Positions 26,533 to 36,886 are shown, counted from the first letter of the stretch. The stretch: 64,000 bases of DNA from DATKCT01 sp035513055 (GCA_035513055.1 DATKCT010000069.1:3051-67050), one strand, 5' to 3'. A program made the numbers and translations. The notes: generated by a model from the letters alone, not told the origin.

Positions 26533-27285
26533 ATGGTGGGGGAGCAAGATGTGATGTGGCGCGGCGAATCCTACGGAGAATGGCTTCCGTGGCTCCTGGG
26601 CGGGGCGGGCTTCGTGGGCGGCGCGCTGGTGTTGGCGATGCTGCTGGCGGGATGGATGCGCCATCGCCGTTTATCGCGGGGAGTCCAGCTTCTGGAGGCG
26701 GCAGTCAAGGGGACGGGAGAGACGTTGTCCCGGGTGCAAGCAGAGCTGGAGCAAGCGACGGACGCATTGACGGCAATGGAAGTGCGGTGGACGGAGGGAG
26801 AAGCGGCTCGCGCGGTATTGCGCAATGCGCTGGGAGAGCTTCAGGGTCAGGTGACGCGGCTCGAGGACGGACTCGCTCGGAGCCGCCGGGAATGGGCTGA
26901 AAGCGAGCGCCGCTTCGAGTCGGCGCTGGGGCAGTGGGACCAGGAAAGGCAGGCGATGCAAAAGTCGCTGGAGGAGCCGCTGCGGCGAGTCGAGCAGTTG
27001 GAGGCCCGCGTTTCTTCGTCGGAGGAATCGACGCGAGTGTTGGTTGCGCAAGTCGCCGGGGAATATGCCGGGCAGGCTTCGCGCCTCCATGAGATGGAGA
27101 GCCGGGTGCGGGACGGCGAAGCCCGGATGCGGGACCTGGAGCTGCGTCTGCCGGTCCGCGGAAACGGGAAGAGGGCAGGGGATTTCGAGCAGTGGCCGCC
27201 CCGCCTGGAACGTGACCCGGACGAGCCTGCGGACCGGTGGCCGGTGTGGAAAGAGGGCGAGTTGCGATCTCCGAAGGGATTCTAG
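26533..27285 (+). CDS. Membrane-anchored coiled-coil protein
   Basis: A 250-residue protein. One N-terminal membrane helix (WLLGGAGFVGGALVLAMLLAGWM, ~18-40) is followed by a long heptad-patterned coiled coil from ~55 to ~205, rich in Glu, Arg, Gln and Leu, and a short charged tail. The layout resembles RmuC-like or structural membrane coiled-coil proteins, but no family motif is recognised. It follows the PEP-CTERM gene by 9 bases. Its stop codon directly abuts the second copy of the inverted-repeat element. Confidence 0.6.
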   Translation: MVGEQDVMWRGESYGEWLPWLLGGAGFVGGALVLAMLLAGWMRHRRLSRGVQLLEAAVKGTGETLSRVQAELEQATDALTAMEVRWTEGEAARAVLRNALGELQGQVTRLEDGLARSRREWAESERRFESALGQWDQERQAMQKSLEEPLRRVEQLEARVSSSEESTRVLVAQVAGEYAGQASRLHEMESRVRDGEARMRDLELRLPVRGNGKRAGDFEQWPPRLERDPDEPADRWPVWKEGELRSPKGF

Positions 27286-27380
27286 CCTCCATTTCTCACA
27301 CCCTTTCTGCTGGAGCGCGGGCATTCTTGCCCGCGAACCCTTGCGGATCGAAGGCGAGGAAACGGTATGAGAAATGCGGG
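27286..27380. repeat. 95-bp inverted-repeat element (copy 2) with internal REP palindrome
   Basis: The left end CCTCCATTTCTCACACC (27286-27302) and right end GGTATGAGAAATGCGGG (27364-27380) match copy 1 with three differences in the left arm. CCTTTCTGCTG inside the left end is also shared. The middle is replaced by CGCGGGCATTCTTGCCCGCG (27316-27335). As in copy 1, the element begins on the base after a stop codon. Confidence 0.75.
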
Positions 27381-27411
27381 CAAGCGGTCGCCTGGGAACG
27401 CGGAATCCGGC

Positions 27412-28542
27412 TCAACCTTTCGCGATGGTGAGACCTTGGCGGGTGAGAGCGGCCTGCATGTCGGCCGAGAACTCGTCGAAGGAGCGGCCGTTGAGGGCTT
27501 GAGCCAAGGCGTCACCGGCTTCCTTGCCTGAGGTGAGGGCGGACGTATAGGAGCGGAGGTTGCGTCCTTGGTTGTCGAGTTCAGTTAGAAAATAGATGGC
27601 CAGCATGGAGGAGACGGTAAAGCTCTGACGCTCCTTCTCGGAGGAGGCGGTCCAACTGGGGTAGTCGAGCCCGACGAGGCGGTCGAAAGGGGTGACCGGG
27701 ATGGCTTTGGGTGAGATTTTGTAGACGTCTTGGAGGTGGCGGGCGATGTTTTTGTTATGGTTCTGGAAGACGAGCTTTTGGTCTCGGTAATCGGCAGCAG
27801 CGAGATATTCAGCGACGCCTTTGACCAGCCAGGGCGGAAGAGATTCGATGTCTTTCTGCAGGAGGAGCAGGGTCGTTTCGTGGACCAGTCCCGGGTTGCG
27901 CCGGACCGGCCGGACGGAGAAAGCTCCGTTGCTTTTGGTGATGCCGATGCGGGCGATGGGCAGGAGCAGTTCTTTGTTGCTGTGGTTGTAGGATCCGACG
28001 GCGGAGTCCGGGATCCGGCCGGCAAGGACGCGGAAGGAGCGTTCGTCTTCGAGGATCCCGACGGAGAAGCGATCGCCTTCGGCGGGCTCGGGGCGGAGGC
28101 TACCCAGCGGCAGGGAACGGAGGGCGTAGTAAGTTCCTTCCAGGATGGGAGTGAATTGGGCGACGATGTTGGCGGACAGGAGACTGTCGCAGTTCACTTC
28201 GAAATGACGGGTGCGGTAGATCGATTTCTCCGTGCTTTCGCTAATGGTTTCGACGTTCCAATCGCCGCTCCCGGCGGTTTGCTGAGTGCCTCCGGACTCG
28301 GCCTGCCAGCCGAGGATGTCCTTTTGGGAGATTTCAGCGAACTTATCGAGGGAGACGGTCGAAGTTCTGCCCGCTTTGGTGCGCAGAGTTACCTGGCCAT
28401 CCTCGACGGAGAGAATCACCGCTTCGATGGTCCTGCCCTGAGTGTCTTCGAGCTTGTAGTATTCGGGCGCCGCCGGGTTTTGGGCCAGAGATGGGGCGAC
28501 AGTCAGCAAAACGGCCGCGAGGAGAGGGGTGCGCGGATGCAT
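27412..28542 (-). CDS. Exported SHD1-domain protein with degenerate metallopeptidase-like domain
   Basis: A 376-residue protein; the ATG at 28542 opens a signal peptide (LLAAVLLTVAPSLAQ). Residues ~28-80 form an SHD1-like domain (YYKLEDTQGRTIEAVILSVE, then TVSLDKFAEISQKDILGWQ), a module common in planctomycetes and verrucomicrobia. Residues ~95-370 resemble gluzincin-type domains that normally carry HExxH and an EGLAEY segment. Here the sequence reads HETTLLLL and then PPWLVKGVAEYLAAADY, so the second metal His is absent and EG is KG. The domain is probably non-catalytic. The partner is unknown. Confidence 0.7.
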   Translation of the reverse strand: MHPRTPLLAAVLLTVAPSLAQNPAAPEYYKLEDTQGRTIEAVILSVEDGQVTLRTKAGRTSTVSLDKFAEISQKDILGWQAESGGTQQTAGSGDWNVETISESTEKSIYRTRHFEVNCDSLLSANIVAQFTPILEGTYYALRSLPLGSLRPEPAEGDRFSVGILEDERSFRVLAGRIPDSAVGSYNHSNKELLLPIARIGITKSNGAFSVRPVRRNPGLVHETTLLLLQKDIESLPPWLVKGVAEYLAAADYRDQKLVFQNHNKNIARHLQDVYKISPKAIPVTPFDRLVGLDYPSWTASSEKERQSFTVSSMLAIYFLTELDNQGRNLRSYTSALTSGKEAGDALAQALNGRSFDEFSADMQAALTRQGLTIAKG

Positions 28543-28797
28543 ACGATCACTATGGCGACTTCGGGAGGTGAAATCAACGCTGGAAGCGGGCGCTGAAGAC
28601 GGGCGCACTGCGTATGCGCCAACGGGACTGGGGAGGGCACGTTTTCAAGGGGATCGAAGGCGGGACGCGCCCGCTTTCCTGGGCTGTTGGGGGAGGAGAA
28701 ACCGCTGAACAGGGTGGAAAAAGACCCTGGATGAGAGGGAAAACACACGCTTGTGGGATGACGGCGCTCGAGAGAGCGAGTATAGGGACTGGTGCGG

Positions 28798-30210
28798 ATG
28801 AATTCACGCTTCCGGTTCTGGTGGGTGCTTTTACCTGGGCTGGCTCTGGCCTTCCTGGTCGCGGCGCCGGTAGGGGCGCGGTGGTGGGTCGCAGCGCAGT
28901 TGACCCCGGAGCGTCTGGTGCGCAAAGTGGAAGCCCGCTGGAATTGCCGGGCGGAGATGGGAGAGACGGCGTTGCGGTGGTCGTGGTCCGGCGCGGAATT
29001 GAAGTTGCGAGACGTGTCGTTGGGGGAACGCGACCGCTGGGTTACCGATGGGGCTCCTCCGGGCGATCGAGAGCCGATGCGGGAGGCTGTGCTGCGATCC
29101 GAGGAGCTACGGCTGTCGGTGGCTTCCTGGCCGCTGCTTTGGGGCCGGATTCACGTCCGGGAACTGGCGGCCAAGGGCGTGCAGGCGGACATCACGGTTC
29201 CGAAGGAGGGCGAGAACTCGTTGAAGTCGCTCTTGCGCCGGCCGGGATGGGAGGAAAAACGCAAGGAGAGACGCCGGCGACCGGGGGACCGGAAACGCGG
29301 CGGGGATGACGGGGGCACGGAAGAGAACCTCCGGGTCGAGGATCTGCCCTTCGCGGCGTGGTTGGACCGGGCGGCCATCGAGGACGCGTCGATTTACGTG
29401 CATTTGGAGAAGTATGGGACGCGGTTGGTGGGCAGCGATGTGTATGTGGACGCGACGAATATCCGGGTGGATCCGAAAGCGTTAGGCCGGGAGAATCACG
29501 CTGAGTTAAAGATGCGGGGCACCGCGACCTTGGACTCTGCGGCGATTGGGGGTTTGGTCTATGGGCAGTTGAAGCTGCGGGGCGAGGGAGAGGCCGTGCC
29601 TTTCGATGCGAAGACCGGGGAACTCGAGCCGGAGCTGCGGTGCCGGTTCGACGTCGTGGACGGTTCGTTCATCGATGTGATGCCGATGTTGGACAAGGTG
29701 GAACAGCGGATCGGGGATTTGGCGGATTTTGGGATTGAGTTGGACAACCTCGCTCTGAAGGGGAATCTGCGGGCGGAATCCGTCTTGCACCTGTCTTACC
29801 GGGATGACCTCTACACTTTGTTAGACGACAGCGAACTGCGCTTTGAGCAGTATGATTTGGCGCTGCGATCGGGCAGCAGCTATGACGGCGATGCGAACAG
29901 CCATGATTTCCGCTGCGGCCTGCGGCTGACGCCGGAATCCACGGCGAGCGCCTTGGCGCGGCTGGACCGGTTTGTGGAACGTAAGCTCAAGGTGGTGAAA
30001 CCCGAGACCGTGCGGCAGTTGATCGAGCAATCCATGATCGATGAGGACCGGCTGACTGTTGCCTTTCGCTCCCAGGGCGACTTTGGCGATCCGCACGTAA
30101 AGCTGACGTCGGATTTGCCGGACCTCGAAGAACTCCTGAAAGAGGCCGCCCGGGAATTAACCAAGGATCCGGGGAGTTTGATTGACGGGATCCGAAAGCT
30201 TTTCGAATAA
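28798..30210 (+). CDS. AsmA-like membrane protein
   Basis: A 470-residue protein with an N-terminal membrane anchor (WWVLLPGLALAFLVAAPVGA), then a beta-rich periplasmic body of the AsmA type: early RWSWSGAELKLRDVSLG and ELAAKGVQADITVP, later SGSSYDGDANSHDFRCGLRL. A basic segment (KERRRRPGDRKRGG) interrupts near residue 155. AsmA-like proteins act in lipid transfer or outer-membrane assembly. The ATG at 28798 is preferred to a GTG two codons earlier. It lies 6 bases before the MalQ-like gene, so the two are probably co-transcribed. Confidence 0.65.
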   Translation: MNSRFRFWWVLLPGLALAFLVAAPVGARWWVAAQLTPERLVRKVEARWNCRAEMGETALRWSWSGAELKLRDVSLGERDRWVTDGAPPGDREPMREAVLRSEELRLSVASWPLLWGRIHVRELAAKGVQADITVPKEGENSLKSLLRRPGWEEKRKERRRRPGDRKRGGDDGGTEENLRVEDLPFAAWLDRAAIEDASIYVHLEKYGTRLVGSDVYVDATNIRVDPKALGRENHAELKMRGTATLDSAAIGGLVYGQLKLRGEGEAVPFDAKTGELEPELRCRFDVVDGSFIDVMPMLDKVEQRIGDLADFGIELDNLALKGNLRAESVLHLSYRDDLYTLLDDSELRFEQYDLALRSGSSYDGDANSHDFRCGLRLTPESTASALARLDRFVERKLKVVKPETVRQLIEQSMIDEDRLTVAFRSQGDFGDPHVKLTSDLPDLEELLKEAARELTKDPGSLIDGIRKLFE

Positions 30211-30216
30211 GGCGGA

Positions 30217-31554
30217 GTGGCAGTGGATGTCGAGGAGGCCGCGGGCGACGGGAAATTGGCGGGTCTGCAAGTCAACCTGCCGGCGCTGCGGCATGCCGGG
30301 GAGGAAGGCTGTGGAGATTTGCGCGGGGTCTACGACCTGATCGATGTCGCCGTGAGCCTGGGCCTCGGTTTCCTGCATGTGGCGCCCGTATTCGACAGCC
30401 TCCGGGAGGACCCGGAGCGGGTGTTGAGCGCCGGGGCGTTTGATCCCATGTTCCTGGATACGAGTCCTTCGGGTTTGGAGGATGTGAAGGACGGGATGCG
30501 GAGACTCGCCGCGCCGGGCAACGGTGGGGATACGGTGAATTACGGGCCGGTGCGGGAGCGGAAGCTGGAAGCGTTGTGGGAAGGGTTTCAGCAGTTCTTG
30601 GCTTTACCGGCGGATTCACCGCGGAGGAGGGATTGGGTCCGGTTCGCGCAGGAAGAGGAGGGCTGGCTCGAGCCCTACGCGCGACATGGGTTGCTGGCGG
30701 ATTTGGAGCAGGGTCAGCGCGACTGGCGGCTTTGGCCGGCGGCTTTGGCGGTGGGGGAAGCGCCGCGGAGATTCGTCGAGGACTTGAAGAGGGCGCAACC
30801 GGAAGCGGTGGCGCGGCAACTTGGTTTTCATGTCTATGTCCAATGGATCGTCAGCCGGCAATGGGGAAAGCTGGCGGACTACGCTTCGTTGCGCGGTGTC
30901 CGCTTGATGACGGATCTCCCGGCCGGAAACGGATCCGGCACCATCGACTCCTTTTTGGGCGGGATGGTTGGAGAGGCAATGGTTTCGAAGGAGCGCGCCC
31001 GGCGGCTGCGGCGCATGTTTTCCATGGTCCGATTGCGGCAAGACGCTGGGCATCTCGTGGGGGAGGAGGAAGCGTTGCGGGGTTTTACGGTGTTTGTGGA
31101 CGCGCTTCAGCAGGCCAACGGACTTTTTCGCTGGAACCGGATTGAGCCACGAGGCGGAACGGAAGAGCCAACCGGACAGGTGGCTCTTTTTGGGATGGAC
31201 TCGGATCTTTCCTTGCGCGAGCGCTGGCTGGAGAACGGCGCCTTTCGGGCCCGCTTTGACCGGAGGGAGGAGGGGAGTATGGAGAGGTATGGGGCGGGCG
31301 CCTTGCAAGAATTGCTGCGTAGCCTGTACTTCAGCGAGGCCCAGTATGTGTTGGTGGGTTACCGGGACTTGGTGGGCGGAAGCGCGTTGCCGGACATCTG
31401 GAGCCGGTACCGGGTATCGGTGGAGGATTTGTTGCGCTATCCGTCTTGGGAACGGCTGCGCCGGAATTTGCGGACGATGGCGGAGGAATCAGGACGGAGG
31501 GTTTCACGAAGAATCGAGATGGGAGATACGCAGGATGAGGAGTCGAGAGTCTGA
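30217..31554 (+). CDS. MalQ (GH77)-like protein, apparently without catalytic residues
   Basis: A 445-residue protein. The pattern follows 4-alpha-glucanotransferase: GLQVNLPALRHAGEEGCGDL (compare LFSLRS..GIGDFGDL), VNYGPVRERKLEALWEGFQQF, WLEPYARHGLLADL, and HVYVQWIVSRQWGKLADYAS leading to RLMTDLPAGN. The catalytic RxDHxxG motif carrying the nucleophile and the AEDLG acid motif are not present, and the region between them is shortened. It is either a pseudo-enzyme or an enzyme changed beyond GH77 function. Its end overlaps the start of gmhA by 20 bases. Confidence 0.65.
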   Translation: MAVDVEEAAGDGKLAGLQVNLPALRHAGEEGCGDLRGVYDLIDVAVSLGLGFLHVAPVFDSLREDPERVLSAGAFDPMFLDTSPSGLEDVKDGMRRLAAPGNGGDTVNYGPVRERKLEALWEGFQQFLALPADSPRRRDWVRFAQEEEGWLEPYARHGLLADLEQGQRDWRLWPAALAVGEAPRRFVEDLKRAQPEAVARQLGFHVYVQWIVSRQWGKLADYASLRGVRLMTDLPAGNGSGTIDSFLGGMVGEAMVSKERARRLRRMFSMVRLRQDAGHLVGEEEALRGFTVFVDALQQANGLFRWNRIEPRGGTEEPTGQVALFGMDSDLSLRERWLENGAFRARFDRREEGSMERYGAGALQELLRSLYFSEAQYVLVGYRDLVGGSALPDIWSRYRVSVEDLLRYPSWERLRRNLRTMAEESGRRVSRRIEMGDTQDEESRV

Positions 31555-32164
31555 GGCCGAAAGCGGCGCGTCCCTGGAACTGACCGCGGAGTATCTGGGG
31601 CGGGTCCTCGAGGGGGTTTCCGCGTGTCTGGAGACGCTGCGCGGGCAGGCGGCGGCGCTGGCGGCGGCGGCGGAGATTACGGCGGAAGCCCTGGCGCTGC
31701 GGGGGAAGGTGTTGGCCTGCGGAAACGGCGGAAGCGCAGCGGACAGCAGCCATTTCACGACGGAGCTGTTGTGCCGGTTGAAGTGCGACCGGGTTCCTTT
31801 CGCGGCGGTGTCGCTGGCGGCGGACGCTGGGTTTCTCACAGCGACGGCCAACGACTACGGTTACGACGCCGTGTTCAGCCGGCAGGTTGCTGGGTTAGGG
31901 CGGGCAGGGGATGTGTTGGTGGTGTTCTCGACCAGCGGAAACTCGCCGAACGTGCGCTTGGCGTTGGAACAGGCTGCGCGCGACGGGTTGCGAACGGTGG
32001 CGTTTCTGGGGCGGGACGGCGGACGGTGCCGCGGACTGGCGGAAGTCGAGATGATCGTTGACAATCCTTCGACGGCGCGCATTCAGGAGGCGCACAAGGT
32101 TCTGATGCATTGCCTCTGCAGTTTAGTGGAACATCGGCTGCTGGGCATGGACCTCCAATACTAA
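31535..32164 (+). CDS. gmhA: Phosphoheptose isomerase-like SIS protein
   Basis: A 209-residue protein of GmhA size. The ATG at 31535 lies inside the tail of the MalQ-like gene. SIS-domain motifs are GKVLACGNGGSAADSSHFTT, VVFSTSGNSPNVRLALEQA and the C-terminal RIQEAHKVLMHCLCSLVE, whose His matches the GmhA active site. GmhA converts sedoheptulose 7-phosphate to D-glycero-D-manno-heptose 7-phosphate for lipopolysaccharide core or S-layer glycans. The PfkB kinase at 33468 could phosphorylate this product, but that is inference only. Confidence 0.88.
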   Translation: MRSRESEAESGASLELTAEYLGRVLEGVSACLETLRGQAAALAAAAEITAEALALRGKVLACGNGGSAADSSHFTTELLCRLKCDRVPFAAVSLAADAGFLTATANDYGYDAVFSRQVAGLGRAGDVLVVFSTSGNSPNVRLALEQAARDGLRTVAFLGRDGGRCRGLAEVEMIVDNPSTARIQEAHKVLMHCLCSLVEHRLLGMDLQY

Positions 32165-32197
32165 CAACGCCAATCGTTTTATCCTCGACTCTTCGTT

Positions 32198-33187
32198 ATG
32201 AAAGATCCCATTCGCGTGGCCGTCACTGGTGCGGCTGGTCAGATCGGTTATGCATTGCTGTTCCGGATCGCCTCGGGCGGGGTTTTTGGACCGGAGCGCC
32301 CGGTGTCGCTGCATCTCTTGGAGATTCCCAAGGCCATGGAGGCGCTGGAAGGCGTGGTCATGGAGCTGGAAGACTGTGCCTTTCCCTTATTGCGCGAAGT
32401 GCGGGCTACGAGCGATGTCGAGGCGGCCTTCGACGGGGTCCATTGGGCGCTGCTGGTGGGCAGCGTGCCGCGCGGTCCGGGGATGGAACGTAAGGAGTTG
32501 CTGGGGATCAACGGGAAGATCTTTACCGGGCAGGGACGGGCGATCCAAGAGCGTGCGGACTCCGCGGTGCGGGTTTTGGTCGTGGGCAATCCTTGCAACA
32601 CCAACTGTCTCATTGCCATGCGCAACGCGCCGGACGTGCCGCGGGAGCGGTGGTTCGCCATGACCAGGCTGGATGAAAACCGGGCCAAATCCCAGTTGGC
32701 CGCGAGGGCGGGCGCGACGGTGGGAGAGGTCATGCACATGATCGTATGGGGGAACCATTCTTCGACGCAATATCCCGACTTCTTCAATGCCCGGATCGGG
32801 GGGCGGCGGGCTCCGGAAGTCATTTCGGACCGGGATTGGTTGGAGGGCGAGTTTATTCAGACCGTGCAGCAGCGCGGGGCGGCGATCATCAAAGCGCGCG
32901 GGGCTTCGTCGGCGGCTTCGGCGGCGAACGCGGCCATCGACACAGTGCGGAGTTTGGAATTTGGGACGCCGGAGGGCGACGCCACGAGCGTGGCGGTCTG
33001 TTCGGACGGCAGTTATGACATTGACGCGGGCTTGATCGCGTCGATGCCTGTGCGGGGGTTTGGCGGCGGAGTTTGGGAAGCCGAGCAGGGGGTGCCGCTC
33101 AACGCATTTGGGCGGGAGCGAGTGGATGCCTCGGTGGCGGAGCTGCGGGAGGAACGGGACGCCGTCGCGGAACTTCTGCCGGATTGA
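32198..33187 (+). CDS. mdh: Malate dehydrogenase
   Basis: A 329-residue protein of the MDH type-2 class. The NAD-binding loop is VAVTGAAGQIGYALLFRIAS. Active-site signatures are LVVGNPCNTNCLIAM, TRLDENRAKSQLAARAG (catalytic Asp/Arg) and VWGNHSSTQYPDF (catalytic His). It interconverts malate and oxaloacetate in the TCA cycle. The gene starts 33 bases after gmhA and is followed by a 280-base spacer with a REP-like palindrome. Confidence 0.97.
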   Translation: MKDPIRVAVTGAAGQIGYALLFRIASGGVFGPERPVSLHLLEIPKAMEALEGVVMELEDCAFPLLREVRATSDVEAAFDGVHWALLVGSVPRGPGMERKELLGINGKIFTGQGRAIQERADSAVRVLVVGNPCNTNCLIAMRNAPDVPRERWFAMTRLDENRAKSQLAARAGATVGEVMHMIVWGNHSSTQYPDFFNARIGGRRAPEVISDRDWLEGEFIQTVQQRGAAIIKARGASSAASAANAAIDTVRSLEFGTPEGDATSVAVCSDGSYDIDAGLIASMPVRGFGGGVWEAEQGVPLNAFGRERVDASVAELREERDAVAELLPD

Positions 33188-33327
33188 CCGGCGGATCCCG
33201 TTATCTGAGGCCCATCGACGCATGTCGAGGGCAGATTGGGCAGTCGGAGGGCCGGCGGTTTCGCTGCAGAGCCGGGCCCACTTGGCGCCCTGCCCGTCCG
33301 GCGCCGGAGGCGTCACAGCCCGTAGCT

Positions 33328-33351
33328 GGTGGTGAGCGCAGCGACACCACC
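33328..33351. repeat. REP-like palindrome GGTGGTG...CACCACC
   Basis: GGTGGTG-agcgcagcga-CACCACC forms a 7-bp stem in the 280-base spacer between convergent mdh and the PfkB gene. The flank GCGCCGGAGGCGTCACAGCC just upstream is itself partly palindromic. I recall this type of sequence as a common intergenic repeat in PVC genomes. The rest of the spacer shows nothing else. Confidence 0.5.
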
Positions 33352-33467
33352 GGATCACCGGCGGCGGCGCGCGGGGAATGGGGAGAGAGAGGCGCTGGAG
33401 ATCGGGTTGCGAGGTTGTCCGGGCGGGAGGGGCAGCCCGAGTTTCGAGGATAAGAGGATAAGGGTGC

Positions 33468-34379
33468 TCAGGGAACCGCGGTGTAGCTCCGAAAAAGACG
33501 GAGCCGCTCTTCGATGTCGCGTTCGGAGATTTCTTGGAGGCGCCGAGTGCTGAAGGACTCGCAATTGAAGCTGGCGAGGACGGCGCCGCGGACGACGCCT
33601 TGGCAAATGGCGGGCAAATCGATGGGTTCATCCCGCCGGGCCGCGAGGTGTCCGGCCAGGGCGCCGACGAAAGTGTCGCCGGCGCCGGTCGGATCGGCGA
33701 CGGCGAGCAATGGAAAGGCGGGGCAGGCGAAGAAGCCATCGCGGGCGAAGACGAGGGCGCCGTGTTCGCCCTTTTTCACCACGACGAAGCGGGGACCGCA
33801 TTCCAGGAGCTGGTGACCGGCGCGGACAGCGCTGTTGGCACCCATGAACTGTTTGGCTTCGGAATCGTTGATGACCAGGAGGTCGATGCGCTGGAGGAGC
33901 TGCTCGAGAGCGGGCCGGCTGACGTCGATCCACAAGTCCATGGTGTCGGCGATGACGAAGCGGGGATCGCGGCATTGCTGCAGGACGTCCATCTGGGTGA
34001 CGGGGCTCATATTGGCCAGCAGCACGATGTGGGAGTCTTCTGCGTAGGCAGCGGGAAGGCGTGGGCGGTAGTCTTCAATGACATTGAGCTGTACCTCCAA
34101 GGTTTCGCGGCGGTTGAGATCATCGAAGTACTCGCCGGACCAGCGAAAGGTTCTGCCGTCGCCGATTTCCACGCCGCTGATGTCGATCCCGAAGGATCTG
34201 AGCAGGTCCATGTGTTCGGCGGGGAAATCCGATCCCACGATGCCGAGCAGCCGGGTGGGGGCGTGGAAACTGGCGCTGATGGCGGCGAAGGAAGCGGAAC
34301 CGCCGAGGAGATCCCGGTGTTCGGCGACCGGCGTTTTCACGTCGTCAATGGCGATGGTTCCGGCAACGAGAACAGACAT
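33468..34379 (-). CDS. PfkB-family carbohydrate kinase
   Basis: A 303-residue sugar kinase. The N-terminal signature is LLGGSASFAAISAS and the C-terminal signature is DPTGAGDTFVGALAGH (~230-245), with the catalytic Asp in GAGD. The lid region includes RTFRWSGEYFDDLNRRET. It transfers phosphate from ATP to a sugar or nucleoside; the substrate is not determined. HldE-type heptose kinase or adenosine-kinase-like roles are possible. It is the last gene of the alr-accBC-thiE run, 10 bases after thiE. Confidence 0.85.
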   Translation of the reverse strand: MSVLVAGTIAIDDVKTPVAEHRDLLGGSASFAAISASFHAPTRLLGIVGSDFPAEHMDLLRSFGIDISGVEIGDGRTFRWSGEYFDDLNRRETLEVQLNVIEDYRPRLPAAYAEDSHIVLLANMSPVTQMDVLQQCRDPRFVIADTMDLWIDVSRPALEQLLQRIDLLVINDSEAKQFMGANSAVRAGHQLLECGPRFVVVKKGEHGALVFARDGFFACPAFPLLAVADPTGAGDTFVGALAGHLAARRDEPIDLPAICQGVVRGAVLASFNCESFSTRRLQEISERDIEERLRLFRSYTAVP

Positions 34380-34389
34380 GGCGGGCTTG

Positions 34390-35040
34390 TCAGGCTGGAG
34401 AGCGGGAGGGGAGGAAGCGATCGAGGACGGCTCGGACCTGGCGCGTCCGGGCGGGGATATCGGAGGCGCGGAGAAGACCGGAAACGAGAACGACGCGCTG
34501 GGCGCCGTGCTGCAGGACGGAAGGGAGGTTGTCCGGTTGAATACCGCCGATGCAAAAGACGGGAACGGGCGAGGAAGCGGTGACGGCGGCGATGTCTTCG
34601 AGGCCGATGGCTGGGTAGTCCGGTTTGGTGGGCGTGGGGAAGAGGGGGCCGAAGCCGAGGTAATCCGCTCCTTCCTCGATCGCGGCTGCGGCCTGTTTGG
34701 GACTGTGGGTGGACTTTCCGACCAGGAGGGGAGACCCGGCGGCAGCTCGCGCTTCAGCGACGGGGAGATCGTCCTGTCCGAGGTGGACGCCGTCGGCTCC
34801 GCAGCGTCCGGCGAGATGGGGATAATCGTTGATCACGAGGGGGATTCTTGCTGATCGCGTTAATGGCAGGATGTCCTCGACGAGAGCGGCGATGCTGTCT
34901 TCGGGCAGGGTTTTCGCGCGAATCTGAATGATGTCGATGCCGCCCTCGATGAGAAAGCGCGCGGTCTGCCCAGCCAGGGCCGGATCGACATACCCGAAGT
35001 CGAGGATGCCGTAGAGCCGGCAGTCAGCGAGAGTGCGCAC
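34390..35040 (-). CDS. thiE: Thiamine-phosphate synthase
   Basis: A 216-residue TIM barrel. Motifs: IQIRAKTLPED near residue 40, LVINDYPHLAGRCGADGVHL carrying the Asp of the pyrimidine/magnesium site, GKSTHSPKQAAAA, YLGFGPLFPTPTKPD, and PVFCIGGIQPDN. It joins hydroxymethylpyrimidine diphosphate and thiazole phosphate to form thiamine phosphate. The start is 4 bases after the accC stop. No TPP riboswitch is present, since the gene is internal to the run. Confidence 0.95.
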   Translation of the reverse strand: MRTLADCRLYGILDFGYVDPALAGQTARFLIEGGIDIIQIRAKTLPEDSIAALVEDILPLTRSARIPLVINDYPHLAGRCGADGVHLGQDDLPVAEARAAAGSPLLVGKSTHSPKQAAAAIEEGADYLGFGPLFPTPTKPDYPAIGLEDIAAVTASSPVPVFCIGGIQPDNLPSVLQHGAQRVVLVSGLLRASDIPARTRQVRAVLDRFLPSRSPA

Positions 35041-35044
35041 GGCG

Positions 35045-36400
<1,356 letters not shown>

Positions 36401-36409
36401 GCCCGCGGC

Positions 36410-36886
36410 CTACCTGGGATTGACGAGGAAGAGCGGTTGCCCATATTGAACGGGGCTTCCATCGTCGACGAGAATCTTCTCGATGCGTCCGCTCACGTCG
36501 GCCTTGATTTCGTTCATCACTTTCATGGCTTCGATGATGCAGACGGTGGCGCCCTTTTCGATTTCGCTGCCGACGTCGACGAAGGGACCGGAGTCCGGCG
36601 CCGGAGAGCGATAGAGGGTGCCGACCATAGGGGAAGTGATTTCCTCCCAAGCCGTTTCGGTGGCATGATCGTCCGGTTCCTCCGCCGGAGCTGGGGGCGG
36701 TGTTTTGGACGAGCCGTGCAGCGGGAACTCTGCGGCGCCGGCGGCAGAACGGAGCAGGGGCAGAAGTTCTTCCAGATCGGCGCCTTTGCGCAGCTTGAGA
36801 CTGAAGCCTTCCTTCTGCAGATGGAACAGCGACAGGTTGTGCCTGTTCATCAATTCCACGATCTGGCGGATTTCCTTCAGTTCCAC
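36410..36886 (-). CDS. accB: Biotin carboxyl carrier protein of acetyl-CoA carboxylase
   Basis: A 158-residue protein with a GTG start (MELKEIRQIVELMNRHNLSL, the usual AccB N-terminal helix). An Ala/Pro-rich linker (KTPPPAPAEEPDDHATE) leads to the biotinyl domain with MVGTLYRSPAPDSGPFVDVG and EAMKVMNEI, whose Lys near residue 122 receives biotin. It is partner to AccC immediately downstream. Confidence 0.97.
   Translation of the reverse strand: MELKEIRQIVELMNRHNLSLFHLQKEGFSLKLRKGADLEELLPLLRSAAGAAEFPLHGSSKTPPPAPAEEPDDHATETAWEEITSPMVGTLYRSPAPDSGPFVDVGSEIEKGATVCIIEAMKVMNEIKADVSGRIEKILVDDGSPVQYGQPLFLVNPR

Noticed and set aside
30968..31534. N-terminal extension of the gmhA frame
   Set aside because: The extra 189 residues are Trp/Arg/Cys-rich nonsense over the MalQ-like gene, and the SIS domain starts right after the ATG at 31535.
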